64,000 nt of DNA, taken from NCBI GenBank assembly GCA_002328075.1, contig DCVT01000028.1, forward strand, positions 4,615 through 68,614. Reading direction: 5' to 3'. Of the stretch, positions 8,409-16,926 are shown piece by piece. The notes under the pieces were generated by a model that saw nothing but the letters and a program-made list of their open reading frames with translations, had not been told where the DNA came from and ran no database searches. Made by a program: the position numbers and the translations under genes. This stretch comes from Anaerolineales bacterium UBA2181. Lineage in GTDB: Bacteria; Chloroflexota; Anaerolineae; Promineifilales; UBA4811. The first letter of the stretch is position 1. Each line of letters starts with the position of its first letter.

Positions 8409-10196
8409 ATGAGAGCACTGCTTTCCGGCAACGAAGCCATTGCCCGCGGAGCCTACGAATACGGTGTCCAGGTGGCTACGGGTTACCCGGGCACGCCGAG
8501 CTCGGAGATTCTGGAGAACATTGCTCGCTACCCGGAAATCTATGCCGAGTGGTCGGTCAATGAAAAGGTGGCCATGGACGCGGCCATCGGCGCGGCCTAT
8601 GCCGGCCGTCGCGCCCTGGTCACCATGAAACAGGTGGGCATGAACGTGGCTTCGGACTCGTTCTTTTATGCCGTGTATACCGGGGTCAAGGGTGGGTTGC
8701 TCATTGTCACGGCCGACGATCCGGGGATGTATAGCTCGCAGAACGAGCAGGATAACCGGCATTACGCCCGTTTTGCCAAGATGCCCATGGTAGAACCGGC
8801 CGATAGCCAGGAAGCCAAGGATATGGTCGGCCTGGGCCTGGAGCTCTCAGAAGCGTGGGACACGCCCGTCCTCTTGCGCACGGTCATGCGCATCTCGCAT
8901 TCCGGCTCGCCGGTGGAATTGGGCCAGCGGCCGCCCCGAGATAACTCGCCGGTGGCCCTGGAACGCAATCCGCACAAGCTGGTATCCACTTGCCTGTGGG
9001 CGCGGGACCGGCATCCGGTGGTGGAGGATCGCCTGCAGCGCCTGGCTGAATACGCCTGCACGGTCTCGGTCAACCGCATCGAGTGGGGAGACCGCCGGCT
9101 GGGGATCGTGACCAGCGGCCCGGTCTACCATTACGCGCATGAAGTCTGGCCGGATGCCTCCTACCTGAAACTGGGCCTGCCGTACCCGCTTCCCACCGCG
9201 CTGATTCGCCGATTCGCCGACGGCGTGGAGCGACTGCTGGTGTTGGAGGAGCTTGACCCGTTCCTGGAGGAGCAGATCAAGGCGCTGGGTATATCCTGCC
9301 AGGGCAAGGCGCTGTTTCCTCTGACCGGCGAACTGACCCCGGCGGTGCTGGTCGAGTCGGCCGCTGCCGCCGGGCTCATCGCCGCCCCGCCGCCGCTGCC
9401 GCCACCTTTGCCATTACCCGGCCGGTCACCGGTCTTTTGCCCGGGCTGCCCGCACCGCAGCACCTTTTACCTGCTCAACCGGATGAAGAACGTCGTGGTG
9501 GCCGGCGACATCGGCTGCTACAACCTAGGCGCCCTGCCCCCGTTTGACGCCACCGATACCATGGGATCCATGGGAGCCAGTATCGGCGTCGCTCACGGTT
9601 TTGATGTGGCCAACATTTCGGACCCCTTTGTGGCCGTCATCGGCGATTCCACCTTTTTCCATGCCGGCATTGCACCGCTGCTGAACATCGTGCACAATGG
9701 GGGCAAGAGCACCGTGGTGATCCTGGACAACCATACCACGGCCATGACCGGCCACCAGGACCATCCGGGAACGGCGGTTCGCCTGGGCGGAGCGCCGGCT
9801 ACCCGGGTGGACATTGCCGATGTGGTGCAGGCCTGCGGTGTCCATGATGTCCACCGGGTGAACGCGTTTGAGATCAAGGCGGTCCGCCGGGCGCTCAAGG
9901 ACGCACTGGCCTTCGATGGCCCGTCGGTGGTGCTGGTGGAGGGTCCCTGTTTCTTTGTGGGGCCCGGGCCGGCCGGGGCGTATGAGGTAGATCCCGCGGC
10001 CTGCGTTGCTTGTGGGGTCTGCTTCCGGTTGGGATGTCCGGCAATTGTACGCTCTGACGAGGTCTACCCGGCCAACGGCAAACCCCAGGCATTCATCGAT
10101 CCGGTCCTGTGCGTGGGGTGCGATATGTGTGCCCAGGTGTGCGGCCCGGGGGCCATCCACCCGGTGGACGAGCCCGTCTCAGGAGTTGAACAGTGA
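8409..10196 (+). CDS. iorA: Indolepyruvate ferredoxin oxidoreductase, alpha subunit (IorA)
   Basis: Oxidatively decarboxylates aryl or other 2-oxoacids, made by transamination of amino acids, to acyl-CoA with reduction of ferredoxin. The 595-residue chain shows the pyrimidine-binding domain first (G-N-E-A-I-A-R-G-A, T-G-Y-P-G-T-P-S-S-E), then the thiamine-pyrophosphate domain with F-C-P-G-C-P-H-R, G-D-I-G-C-Y, G-D-S-T-F-F-H and D-N-H-T-T-A-M-T-G. At the C-terminus is a two-cluster ferredoxin domain with C-V-A-C-G-V-C and C-V-G-C-D-M-C. The third group of the first cluster is F-R-L-G-C-P and of the second A-Q-V-C-G-P. It overlaps iorB by four bases (GTGA), so the two subunits are translationally coupled. 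Confidence 0.95.
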   Translation: MRALLSGNEAIARGAYEYGVQVATGYPGTPSSEILENIARYPEIYAEWSVNEKVAMDAAIGAAYAGRRALVTMKQVGMNVASDSFFYAVYTGVKGGLLIVTADDPGMYSSQNEQDNRHYARFAKMPMVEPADSQEAKDMVGLGLELSEAWDTPVLLRTVMRISHSGSPVELGQRPPRDNSPVALERNPHKLVSTCLWARDRHPVVEDRLQRLAEYACTVSVNRIEWGDRRLGIVTSGPVYHYAHEVWPDASYLKLGLPYPLPTALIRRFADGVERLLVLEELDPFLEEQIKALGISCQGKALFPLTGELTPAVLVESAAAAGLIAAPPPLPPPLPLPGRSPVFCPGCPHRSTFYLLNRMKNVVVAGDIGCYNLGALPPFDATDTMGSMGASIGVAHGFDVANISDPFVAVIGDSTFFHAGIAPLLNIVHNGGKSTVVILDNHTTAMTGHQDHPGTAVRLGGAPATRVDIADVVQACGVHDVHRVNAFEIKAVRRALKDALAFDGPSVVLVEGPCFFVGPGPAGAYEVDPAACVACGVCFRLGCPAIVRSDEVYPANGKPQAFIDPVLCVGCDMCAQVCGPGAIHPVDEPVSGVEQ

Positions 10197-10792
10197 AGGC
10201 GATCAACTTTCTCATTACCGGTGTGGGTGGTCAGGGCACCCTACTGGCCGGCGATCTGCTGGCCGCGGTCGGACTGGCCGCCGGCTACGACGTGAAAAAG
10301 TCGGACATCCTCGGTTTGGCGGTGCGCGGCGGGGCGGTGGTTGGCCACGTTCGATGGGCCGAGCGGGTGTTTTCGCCCATCGTGCCGGACGGTCAGGTGG
10401 ATTTCCTGGTGGCGTTCGAGGTGCTGGAAGGGCTGCGCTGGTTGCATCACGTGCGGCCGGAAGGTACCGTGCTGCTGAACCAGCAGGAGATTCATCCGGT
10501 GACGGTTAGCAGCGGCCTGACCGGATATCCCGACCCTGCGGCGGTGGATCGGGCGCTGGGCGAGCGAGGCGGGCCGGTGTTCAAGGTGCCCGGCCTGGAA
10601 CTGGCGCTCCGATTGGGCAACCCGCGGGTTCTGAACGTGGTTCTGCTGGGGGCGCTCAGCTCACGGTTGCCGCTTTCTGCGGCCCTCTGGCAGCAGGTGC
10701 TAAAGAACCGAGTGCCCGGGCGTTACCTCGAGCTGAACGAGAAGGCTTTTGAACAGGGCCGAACGTGGGCCCAAGAAAGGAGTGATTCGTGA
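10193..10792 (+). CDS. iorB: Indolepyruvate ferredoxin oxidoreductase, beta subunit (IorB)
   Basis: Gamma-domain-type subunit that pairs with IorA. At 199 residues it has normal length, with the N-terminal I-T-G-V-G-G-Q-G-T-L-L-A-G-D motif and the K-K-S-D-I-L-G-L-A-V-R-G-G-A-V-V-G-H-V-R segment typical of the POR/IOR gamma family. It starts at the GTG that overlaps the iorA stop and ends in a GTGA overlap with the racemase gene, so three genes are chained by four-base overlaps. It is required for the complete oxidoreductase and has no activity alone in characterised homologues. Confidence 0.95.
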   Translation: MKAINFLITGVGGQGTLLAGDLLAAVGLAAGYDVKKSDILGLAVRGGAVVGHVRWAERVFSPIVPDGQVDFLVAFEVLEGLRWLHHVRPEGTVLLNQQEIHPVTVSSGLTGYPDPAAVDRALGERGGPVFKVPGLELALRLGNPRVLNVVLLGALSSRLPLSAALWQQVLKNRVPGRYLELNEKAFEQGRTWAQERSDS

Positions 10793-11496
10793 AGATACTG
10801 GTCATCAACCCCAATACCTCCGCCAGTGTCACCGAGCACATTCGCCGGGAGTTGATCAAGATCAAGCGGCCAGACACCGAGCTGGTGGTGGTCAATCCCG
10901 AGCATGGACCGGTCTCGATCGAGTCGGTGCTGGATGAGGTCCTGGCCGGCCCACCGACCATGGACCTGGTGCGCTGGGCCAATGCGGAGCGTTTCGACGC
11001 CATCGTCTTGGCCTGCTTCTCCGACCCCGGACTGGACGCAGCCAAGGAGATATCGGACATCCCGGTGATCGGTATCGAAGAGGCGACGATGCACCTGGCT
11101 GCCATGTTGGGGCACAAGTTCTCCATCACCACTGCTCTGGCCAACCGTGCACCCACGCGCGACGTGCACGTCCGGCTGCGGGGGTTGGAGAGCTCGTTTG
11201 CCTCGGCGTTGGTGATGGACATGCCGGTTCTGGAGATGGATGCCGATCCGGTCAAGGCCAAGCAGCGCATCCTCGAGTTGTCGCGTCGGGCCGTGGAGCA
11301 GGATGGCGCCGAGGTGATCATCCTGGGCTGCGCCGGCCTGACCGGTTACGCGGCCGACGTCGAACGGGAGTTGGGCGTGGTGGTTCTGGATCCCACTTCG
11401 GTGGCGTTCAAGATCGCCGAGGCGCTGGCCGATCTGGGTCTGTGTCACAGCAAAATCCGGCGCTTTTCCCGTCCCCGTGTCAAGGAGATCAAGTAG
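10789..11496 (+). CDS. Hydantoin/aspartate-glutamate racemase family protein
   Basis: A 235-residue cofactor-independent racemase of the Asp/Glu/hydantoin superfamily. The N-terminal I-N-P-N-T-S and the paired catalytic cysteine sites are present: C-F-S-D-P-G near residue 80 and G-C-A-G-L near residue 183. Hydantoin racemases typically carry exactly these two signatures, and the I-G-I-E-E-A segment also fits. GTG 10789 overlaps the iorB stop, with AAAGGAG at 10776. Within an amino-acid-degrading operon it could convert D- or hydantoin-type intermediates to the isomer used by the aminotransferase. The exact substrate cannot be read from the sequence. Confidence 0.82.
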   Translation: MKILVINPNTSASVTEHIRRELIKIKRPDTELVVVNPEHGPVSIESVLDEVLAGPPTMDLVRWANAERFDAIVLACFSDPGLDAAKEISDIPVIGIEEATMHLAAMLGHKFSITTALANRAPTRDVHVRLRGLESSFASALVMDMPVLEMDADPVKAKQRILELSRRAVEQDGAEVIILGCAGLTGYAADVERELGVVVLDPTSVAFKIAEALADLGLCHSKIRRFSRPRVKEIK

Positions 11497-11511
11497 TCAG
11501 GAGGAGCACCC

Positions 11512-11928
11512 ATGGAACTCAAACCGCCACACGTCAATTCGCAGATCACCTTTTTCTACTATCCAGACCTGGAGCCCGCCGCCGCGTTTTACGAGCAGGT
11601 GATGGGTTTGGTCAAGGTCGAAGATCAGGGCTGGGCCAAGATCTATCGAGTGTCGGGCGAACAGGGCAATGCATTCCTGGGCATTGTGGACGGCGACCGG
11701 GGATTTCACCAGCCCCAGCCGAAAAGCGCCGTGCTGGTCACGCTGGTGGTGGAGGACGTTCCTGGGTGGTATGAACACCTCAAGGCGCACGGCGTGAAAA
11801 TGCTCACCGAGCTCCGCGAGTACGATGACATCCGGGTGCGCTGCTTTTTCTGCCAGGACCCGGGAGGCTACAGCCTGGAAATTCAGGAGTTCCTTCGGCC
11901 GGAATTGCGGCCCATCTTTTATCCGTGA
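11512..11928 (+). CDS. Glyoxalase/bleomycin resistance-fold (VOC) protein
   Basis: A 138-residue single VOC module (beta-alpha-beta-beta-beta repeats). Family features are the opening I-T-F-F-Y-Y-P-D-L-E, the A-A-A-F-Y-E-Q-V-M-G-L helix, the T-L-V-V-E-D-V-P strand and the C-terminal Q-D-P-G-G-Y-S-L-E-I-Q-E-F, whose glutamates are candidate metal ligands. ATG 11512 has GGAGGA upstream. Members of this fold act as lyases, isomerases or dioxygenases on small acids and aldehydes; no specific reaction can be assigned. It ends 16 bases before the acyl-CoA synthetase start, so it belongs to the same transcript. Confidence 0.8.
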   Translation: MELKPPHVNSQITFFYYPDLEPAAAFYEQVMGLVKVEDQGWAKIYRVSGEQGNAFLGIVDGDRGFHQPQPKSAVLVTLVVEDVPGWYEHLKAHGVKMLTELREYDDIRVRCFFCQDPGGYSLEIQEFLRPELRPIFYP

Positions 11929-11944
11929 TGGCCGGCCCAACGGC

Positions 11945-14080
11945 ATGAACCCGTTTCCCCAGCTCGCGCCTCTGCTCAACCCGCGCTCTGTGGCCGTGGT
12001 TGGCGCCTCGGATCGGCCCGGGAGCGCCGGCCGGCTGGTGCTGGAAAACCTGCGCCAGCTGGCCTATCCCGGATTGGCCTGCGCCGTCCACCCCCGTCAC
12101 CGGGAGGTGGCCGGTTTCGCCTGTTATCCTCACCTACAGGCGCTGCCCAGTGCGGTGGACATGGTGGCGGTGTTGGTCGGCGCGGGCCAGGTGATGCCGG
12201 TGCTGCGATCCGCCGCAGAATTGGGCGTCCGCGCGGCGTGGGTGCTGGCATCCGGCTTTGCCGAAGCCGGTCCAGAGGGAGCCGCGTTGCAGCAGGAGCT
12301 GATCGATCTTTGTCGGGAATGTGGGCTGCTGCTCTGTGGGCCGAATTGCGTCGGCCTGGCCAACCTGCCCGATCGCTGCGCCACCTACAGCGTGGCCCTC
12401 AGCCCCGCTATCCGCTCGGGCGGCGTGTCGGCCGTTGTTCAGAGCGGCGCGGTCTGTCTGGGTCTGGCCAACGCGGGTCGCTTGCCCTTCCGCTACCTCG
12501 TGTCCAGTGGGAATGAAGCGGTATTGGACAGCGCCGACTATATCTCGTACATGGCCTCCGACCCCCAGACCGAGGTGATCCTGGCGTTCCTGGAGGGCAT
12601 CCGCCGTCCGGCGCAGTTTGCTGCCGCTGTCCGGTCGGCCTCCGACGCGGCCAAGCCGGTTTTGGTGGTTAAGGTCGGCCGCTCCGAGCTGGCCCGGCGC
12701 ACCGTGCAGGCGCACACCGGCAGCCTGGCCGGGTCGGATGCGGTCTGCGACGCGTTTTTCCGGCGGCTCGGGGTCATTCGATTGGACACCCTGGACGAAC
12801 TGGTCGAATCCACGACCTTGTTCCTGGCCTGCCCCTTGCCGGAGGGCGAGGGCGTGGGCCTGCTTAGCCTCTCCGGCGGCCAGATCGGGTTGATCGCCGA
12901 CTTGGGTCAGGAGTTAGGGGTCAGCTTTCCGCCCCTGTCGGACGGCGCCAAACAGGCGCTGGCGCAGATTCTTCCACCGTTTGCCCCCCTGGCCAATCCG
13001 TTGGATGCCTGGGGCAGCGGGGATATGGAGCGCGTCTATCCGGCCTGTCTCGAGGTAGTCTCGGCCGAGGAGCAGGTGCACCTGGTCGCGGTAAGTCGCG
13101 ATACCCCGCCCGCGGTGGCGGAGCGCGAGGTGGAGCAGTCGCTGGCGGTGGCCCGGGCGGCCGTCCGCGCCCGGCAGGTGACCGGTAAGCCGGTGCTGCT
13201 GTACTCCAACCTCTCAACCGGTTTTCACCCGAAGGTGCTGGAGGCCCTGTCCAGCGGTCCCGCACCGGTTCCCTATCTGCAGGGAAGCCGAGAGACGCTG
13301 CGCGCGATCCAAGCCATGCTGGCATACGCCCGCTTCCGGCGCCGCGACCCCGTGGCGACGGCCGGTTGCCCGTCGCCGCCGGATCTGGCGGCCTGGCGTG
13401 ATCGGCTCGGTCCCGGCGCGGCGCCGCTGCGGCCGGATGAGGGAGTCCGGTTGTTGGCCGCCTACGGAGTGCCGTCCTCTCCCCAGGAGCTGGCGCGCTC
13501 TGCGGAGGAGGCGGTTGAGGCTGCGGAGCGGATTGGGTATCCGGTGGCGGTCAAATTGGCGGCCGTCGAGATCCAGCACAAGACCGACGTGGGTGGTGTC
13601 CGCCTGGGCCTACCGGACGCGTCGGCCGTCGCCGACGCGTTCCATCAGGTAATGGCCTCGGCCGGCCGCTGCTGCCCGCAGGTGGTGCCGGAGGGGGTGA
13701 TGGTTCAGGCGATGGTTCGCCAGGGGGTGGAAGTCATCTTGGGCCTTCTGCGCGATCCGGAGTTTGGGCCGGTGGTGGTGTTTGGCTCAGGCGGTGTGCT
13801 GGTCGAGCTGCTGCAAGACTCGGCGGTGGGTCTTGCCCCGCTCTCGGCGGCCGACGCGCTGGCCATGGTGCGGCAGACCCGGGGCGCCCGGCTGCTGGAG
13901 GGTTTTCGCGGACGGCCGCCCTCGGATGTGGAGGCGTTGGTGGATTCCCTGGTGCGCCTCTCGCAACTGGGGGCCGACCTCGGCGACCGGTTGGCGGCTC
14001 TGGAGGTCAACCCGTTGATCGTCCTTCCCCGGGGGCAAGGCGTGAGCGCGGTAGATCTGTTGGTCGAGGCCAGGCCGTGA
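11945..14080 (+). CDS. ADP-forming acetate/acyl-CoA synthetase, fused alpha-beta
   Basis: Makes ATP from an acyl-CoA, ADP and phosphate, releasing the free acid. The single 711-residue chain carries the alpha-type CoA-binding domain first (L-L-N-P-R-S-V-A-V-V-G-A-S), a succinyl-CoA-ligase-like part with the phosphohistidine motif A-H-T-G-S-L-A-G, and the ATP-grasp beta domain last (H-K-T-D-V-G-G-V and the G-S-G-G-V-L-V-E-L region). The frame is open upstream of 11945, but no in-frame start suits better; ATG 11945 begins with the conserved domain. Following IorAB it would conserve the energy of the acyl-CoA product, as in archaeal peptide fermenters. It overlaps the hydroxylase gene by four bases. 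Confidence 0.92.
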   Translation: MNPFPQLAPLLNPRSVAVVGASDRPGSAGRLVLENLRQLAYPGLACAVHPRHREVAGFACYPHLQALPSAVDMVAVLVGAGQVMPVLRSAAELGVRAAWVLASGFAEAGPEGAALQQELIDLCRECGLLLCGPNCVGLANLPDRCATYSVALSPAIRSGGVSAVVQSGAVCLGLANAGRLPFRYLVSSGNEAVLDSADYISYMASDPQTEVILAFLEGIRRPAQFAAAVRSASDAAKPVLVVKVGRSELARRTVQAHTGSLAGSDAVCDAFFRRLGVIRLDTLDELVESTTLFLACPLPEGEGVGLLSLSGGQIGLIADLGQELGVSFPPLSDGAKQALAQILPPFAPLANPLDAWGSGDMERVYPACLEVVSAEEQVHLVAVSRDTPPAVAEREVEQSLAVARAAVRARQVTGKPVLLYSNLSTGFHPKVLEALSSGPAPVPYLQGSRETLRAIQAMLAYARFRRRDPVATAGCPSPPDLAAWRDRLGPGAAPLRPDEGVRLLAAYGVPSSPQELARSAEEAVEAAERIGYPVAVKLAAVEIQHKTDVGGVRLGLPDASAVADAFHQVMASAGRCCPQVVPEGVMVQAMVRQGVEVILGLLRDPEFGPVVVFGSGGVLVELLQDSAVGLAPLSAADALAMVRQTRGARLLEGFRGRPPSDVEALVDSLVRLSQLGADLGDRLAALEVNPLIVLPRGQGVSAVDLLVEARP

Positions 14081-16926
14081 GCGGGGCGGGTGCCGAGACC
14101 AGGGGTATGGCGGAAAACCGACATCCGGTGCGGTTCGTGTTGAACGGCGTGCCGGTGGAGGTGGACACAGATCCCGGACGGCCGCTCCTGGATGTGCTGC
14201 GGGATGATCTGGACCTGATCGGCACCAAAAAAGGGTGCGATTACGAAGGGCAATGCGGCGCCTGCACCGTCCTGCTGGACGGCAAGGCGGCCCGTGCCTG
14301 TCGCACACCGCTGCATGCGGTGGCGGACCGGTCGGTGACCACCATCGAGGGGGTCGCCCTGGGTGACGCGATGCACCCGCTGCAGCAGGCCTTCATCGAC
14401 TGCGGCGCGGTCCAGTGCGGGTATTGCACCCCGGGCATGATCATGGCAGCTTTGGGGCTGCTGAAACAGAATCCGCTGCCTACCCGGACGGAGGTGGCCC
14501 GTGCCCTGACCGGCAACCTCTGCCGGTGCACCGGATACGTCAAGATCATCGACGCGGTGATGGCAGCGGCCGCCGCCATGCGCGGAGATGCGTCGCCAGT
14601 TCCAGGCCCTCGTCCAGAAGTGATCGGCGGCGATACCCGCCGCTGGGAAGAGCTGGACAAGGTGACCGGTCGTGTTCGGTTCGCCGGCGACCTGCGCCTG
14701 CCCGGCATGCTGTATGGCCGGCTGGTGCGCAGTCCGCACGCCCGCGCCCGCATCCTGCGCATCGATGCCAGCCAGGCGCTTCGGGTGGCTGGGGTAGAGG
14801 CAGTGATGACCGCGGCCGATATTCCGGGCGTCAAAGGGTTTACGGATGTCTGGACACCGGTGGGCGACCAGACTTCCGGCGAGCACCCCGGCCTGGCCTA
14901 CGAGCCTGTTCTGGCAGCTGGGATCGTCCGAATGGTGGGCGACCCCGTCGCCCTGGTGGTGGCGTCCAGCGAAGCGGTGGCGCGCGAGGGAGCCATCCGG
15001 GTGCGGGTAGACTACGAACCGCTGGCGCCGCTGGAGCGCGTGGATCTCGCGCTGGAGCCGGGGGCGCCACAACTGCACCAGACTGGTAATCTGTATGAAG
15101 TGGGCGAAATCCGGGTGGGTGATTGGGAGGCGGCCTCTGAACGGACCGAGGTGACGGTCGAGACCACCTACGAGTCCACACTGCGCGACCACGCGGCCAT
15201 TGAGCCCGGCAGCGCCCTGGCCTACGTGGACGAGGAGGGCCGGGTGGTGGTGATGGCGCCCACCCACGAGCCCCACATGCGGCAGGGACAGATCGCCCAG
15301 ATGCTGGGCCTTTCGCCGGACCAGGTCCGCGTGGTGGTGCCGCCGCTGGGCGGCAGTTTTGGCCGCCGGCATCATCACTGGCTGGCTGTAACCGCGGCTC
15401 TTCCGGCCTGGCTGCTGCGCCGGCCGGTGAGGATCACCTTCAGCCGCGAGGAGGACCTGTTGGCGGATTGGAAGCAGCATCCGTTCCGCTTTGACTACCG
15501 GCTGGGCGCTACGCGCGACGGCCGCTTGACTACGTTGTGGGCTCGCGGGATGGGAGATGCCGGCCCATACGGCGGCGCGCCCGCCATTGCGCCGTTCGTC
15601 GCCCTCTGTGGCTCCGGGCCCTATGTGTGGCCGGCCATCGACAATCAGGTTCGGGTGGTGCACACCAACAATCCCAATGCCGGTTCCATCCGGGGCTACG
15701 GGATGCCCCAAGGGGTTTTTGCCGTCGAGTGCTCGCTGGACGAGCTCGCCGGCGCGCTGCAGATGGATCCGTGGGAGCTGCGCGCCAAGAACGCTGCCCA
15801 GCAGGTGGCGTGCACCGGCCAACCGTTTGATGATCCGTTTGGCTATCTGGCGGTGCTGGAGGCGATCCGGCCGGACTGGACCAAGGCGTTGGAGACCGTG
15901 CGGGACAAGAACCTCCGCAGCGACGCGGAAGAGCGGTGGGGGGCGGGCATTGCGTCCAACTGGTACCAGTTCGGCAAGGCGGGTGAGCTGCGGGTGAGCG
16001 CCGAGGCCGAATTGACCTCTGCCGGGCGCATCACGTTGTACTATTCGGCGATGAAGTCCGGTCAGGGTCTGGAGACGACCATGACCCAGTTGGCAGCCCA
16101 CGAGATGGGTCTGCCGCGGTCTCTATTTGACCCCGTCAATGGCGATACCGCCCAGACCGTGGACAGCCACATCCACGGCGCTTGCCGCTCGACCTACTGG
16201 GTGGGTGGGGCGATTGTTCAGGCGTGTCGCGCCCTGGGCCGCGCCATGCGCGCGGTAGCGGCCGAGACGTTGAACGTTCGGGAAGAGACACTATCCCTGA
16301 CCGCGGACGGCCTGGCACCCCGCTCGGCGGACGGCCGGGGGGTCACCCTGGCGCAGATCGCCGCCAGCATGGCGCAGGCCGGCCGGGCGCTCCGGTACCG
16401 GGGCACCTTTGACCTGGAGGATCGATACGACCGGGAGAACCGCCCGCGCTATCTGGGGCAGTTTTCTGTGGGAACCGCCGTGGCAACGGTGAGCGTCCAA
16501 CTGCGGACTGGAAAAGTTCGGACCCGTCAACTGGTGCTGGCGCAGGACGTGGGCCGGGTCATCAATCTGACGGACCTTACCGGCCAGTTGGAGGGAGCCG
16601 CTGTTATGGACGTAGGCGCCGCCCTGATGGAGGAGTATGTGCCGGGTCGCACCCTGGGTTTCGGCGCCTATCGCATCCCGCGCGCTCCGGACGCACCGGA
16701 GATCAAGGTCATTCCGGTTGAGGTACCCAGCCAACACGGCCCGCACGGCTGCAAGGGGGTCGGTGAGACCGGCACCGGCCACGTGCGGGCGGCGCTGATC
16801 AACGCCATCTACCATGCGATCGGCGCGCGCGTCAGGCGGATTCCGGCGTCGCCCCAACGGGTGATGGCCGCGCTGGCCGAGGCCCGCGATTCCCAACGCA
16901 CTGCTATCAAGAGAGGACCATCATGA
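14077..16926 (+). CDS. Fused [2Fe-2S] and molybdopterin hydroxylase (xanthine dehydrogenase/CO dehydrogenase family)
   Basis: A molybdenum hydroxylase that would insert water-derived oxygen into an N-heterocycle, purine-like compound or aldehyde. Residues 17-165 are the small iron-sulfur part: ferredoxin-type cysteines 54, 60, 63 and 75, then the second cluster with C-G-Y-C at 114-117 and C-R-C at 149-151. Residues ~180-949 are the molybdenum-cofactor part with G-G-S-F-G-R-R and the C-terminal G-V-G-E-T-G that holds the catalytic glutamate. Normally these are separate subunits with a third FAD subunit; none is encoded nearby, as in isoquinoline oxidoreductase-type enzymes. GTG 14077 overlaps the previous stop; ATG 14107 is an alternative start. 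It overlaps the aminotransferase by four bases. Confidence 0.9.
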   Translation: MSGAGAETRGMAENRHPVRFVLNGVPVEVDTDPGRPLLDVLRDDLDLIGTKKGCDYEGQCGACTVLLDGKAARACRTPLHAVADRSVTTIEGVALGDAMHPLQQAFIDCGAVQCGYCTPGMIMAALGLLKQNPLPTRTEVARALTGNLCRCTGYVKIIDAVMAAAAAMRGDASPVPGPRPEVIGGDTRRWEELDKVTGRVRFAGDLRLPGMLYGRLVRSPHARARILRIDASQALRVAGVEAVMTAADIPGVKGFTDVWTPVGDQTSGEHPGLAYEPVLAAGIVRMVGDPVALVVASSEAVAREGAIRVRVDYEPLAPLERVDLALEPGAPQLHQTGNLYEVGEIRVGDWEAASERTEVTVETTYESTLRDHAAIEPGSALAYVDEEGRVVVMAPTHEPHMRQGQIAQMLGLSPDQVRVVVPPLGGSFGRRHHHWLAVTAALPAWLLRRPVRITFSREEDLLADWKQHPFRFDYRLGATRDGRLTTLWARGMGDAGPYGGAPAIAPFVALCGSGPYVWPAIDNQVRVVHTNNPNAGSIRGYGMPQGVFAVECSLDELAGALQMDPWELRAKNAAQQVACTGQPFDDPFGYLAVLEAIRPDWTKALETVRDKNLRSDAEERWGAGIASNWYQFGKAGELRVSAEAELTSAGRITLYYSAMKSGQGLETTMTQLAAHEMGLPRSLFDPVNGDTAQTVDSHIHGACRSTYWVGGAIVQACRALGRAMRAVAAETLNVREETLSLTADGLAPRSADGRGVTLAQIAASMAQAGRALRYRGTFDLEDRYDRENRPRYLGQFSVGTAVATVSVQLRTGKVRTRQLVLAQDVGRVINLTDLTGQLEGAAVMDVGAALMEEYVPGRTLGFGAYRIPRAPDAPEIKVIPVEVPSQHGPHGCKGVGETGTGHVRAALINAIYHAIGARVRRIPASPQRVMAALAEARDSQRTAIKRGPS

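Noticed and set aside
6990..8762. Long minus-strand frame of 590 codons
   Set aside because: Antisense to the fused ATPase and iorA. No ribosome binding site and no known motif.
13705..16101. Long open frame (about 800 codons) on the minus strand across the acyl-CoA synthetase and hydroxylase genes
   Set aside because: It is antisense to two clearly identified genes in GC-rich DNA, where antisense frames stay open by codon bias. No domain is recognisable.
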